The notes beneath the pieces were generated by a model. It was not told the origin of the DNA. It worked only from the letters and a program-made list of their open reading frames with translations, and did no database searches. Positions 5,470-5,523 of a stretch of 5,523 bases of DNA are shown piece after piece. Source of the stretch: Bacillota bacterium (lineage in GTDB: Bacteria > Bacillota > Clostridia > Christensenellales > CAG-138); assembly GCA_023458355.1 (NCBI GenBank), contig JAEWZS010000269.1, forward strand, positions 1 through 5,523, written 5' to 3'. Made by a program: the position numbers and the translations under genes. Within the stretch, counting starts at the first letter, position 1; each line of letters starts with the position of its first letter.

Positions 5470-5485
5470 TTTTTTCGAAGTTTTT
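5470..5485 (-). promoter_or_regulatory. Phased A-tracts upstream of the secG promoter (UP-element-like)
   Basis: Two A-tracts on the minus strand (plus T runs 5470-5475 and 5481-5485) have centres 10.5 bp apart, one helical turn, and sit about 17-37 bp upstream of the -35 box. Phased A-tracts bend DNA, and A/T-rich DNA here can contact the RNA polymerase alpha subunits. The rest of 5486-5523 shows no gene that could be supported. Confidence 0.4.
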
Positions 5486-5523
5486 CGATATAAAGCGCGG
5501 TGCGCGGGTTGATTGTACCGAAG

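Overview
The window looks like chromosomal DNA from a Firmicute, most likely a Clostridia-type bacterium of moderate GC. The reasons are the gene order secG - rnr - smpB - ssrA, which is classic for that phylum, strong GGAGG-type ribosome binding sites, sigma-A-like promoters, TTG and GTG starts, and intrinsic terminators. UGA is used as a stop by four genes, so the standard bacterial code applies. No database search was possible, so the species is unknown.

Every supported gene is on the minus strand and reads from right to left. Core block (about 5523 down to 1698): secG (Sec translocase subunit) has its own near-consensus promoter and a strong terminator. rnr (RNase R) and smpB follow as a close pair 33 bp apart, and both start with TTG. 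ssrA (tmRNA, 355 nt, CCA encoded) has its own promoter, whose -35 box overlaps the smpB stop codon, and an intrinsic terminator 2 nt past its CCA. The rnr-smpB-ssrA block is a complete trans-translation and RNA-decay module. tmRNA with SmpB frees stalled ribosomes and tags the unfinished proteins, and RNase R degrades the faulty mRNAs and structured RNA.

Accessory block (1697 down to 1): just beyond the 3' end of ssrA, a well-known integration site for mobile islands, comes about 530 bp without a convincing gene. It holds three direct repeats (1521-1572) and a terminator-like hairpin (1449-1470). Next come a small Cro/C1-type (HTH_26-like) regulator with its own promoter, and then the first 277 codons of a type I restriction-modification methyltransferase (hsdM), which runs off the left edge. 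The simplest reading is a defence island placed next to ssrA, with the rest of the hsd operon outside the window. No integrase or second att copy is visible, so island status is inferred.

No clearly undescribed system is seen. The points most worth a second look are the repeat cluster beside ssrA, the predicted tmRNA tag (no obvious alanine resume codon, unusual FVPVAA end), competing hairpins in the ssrA leader, and several very short ORFs around the regulator and hsdM.
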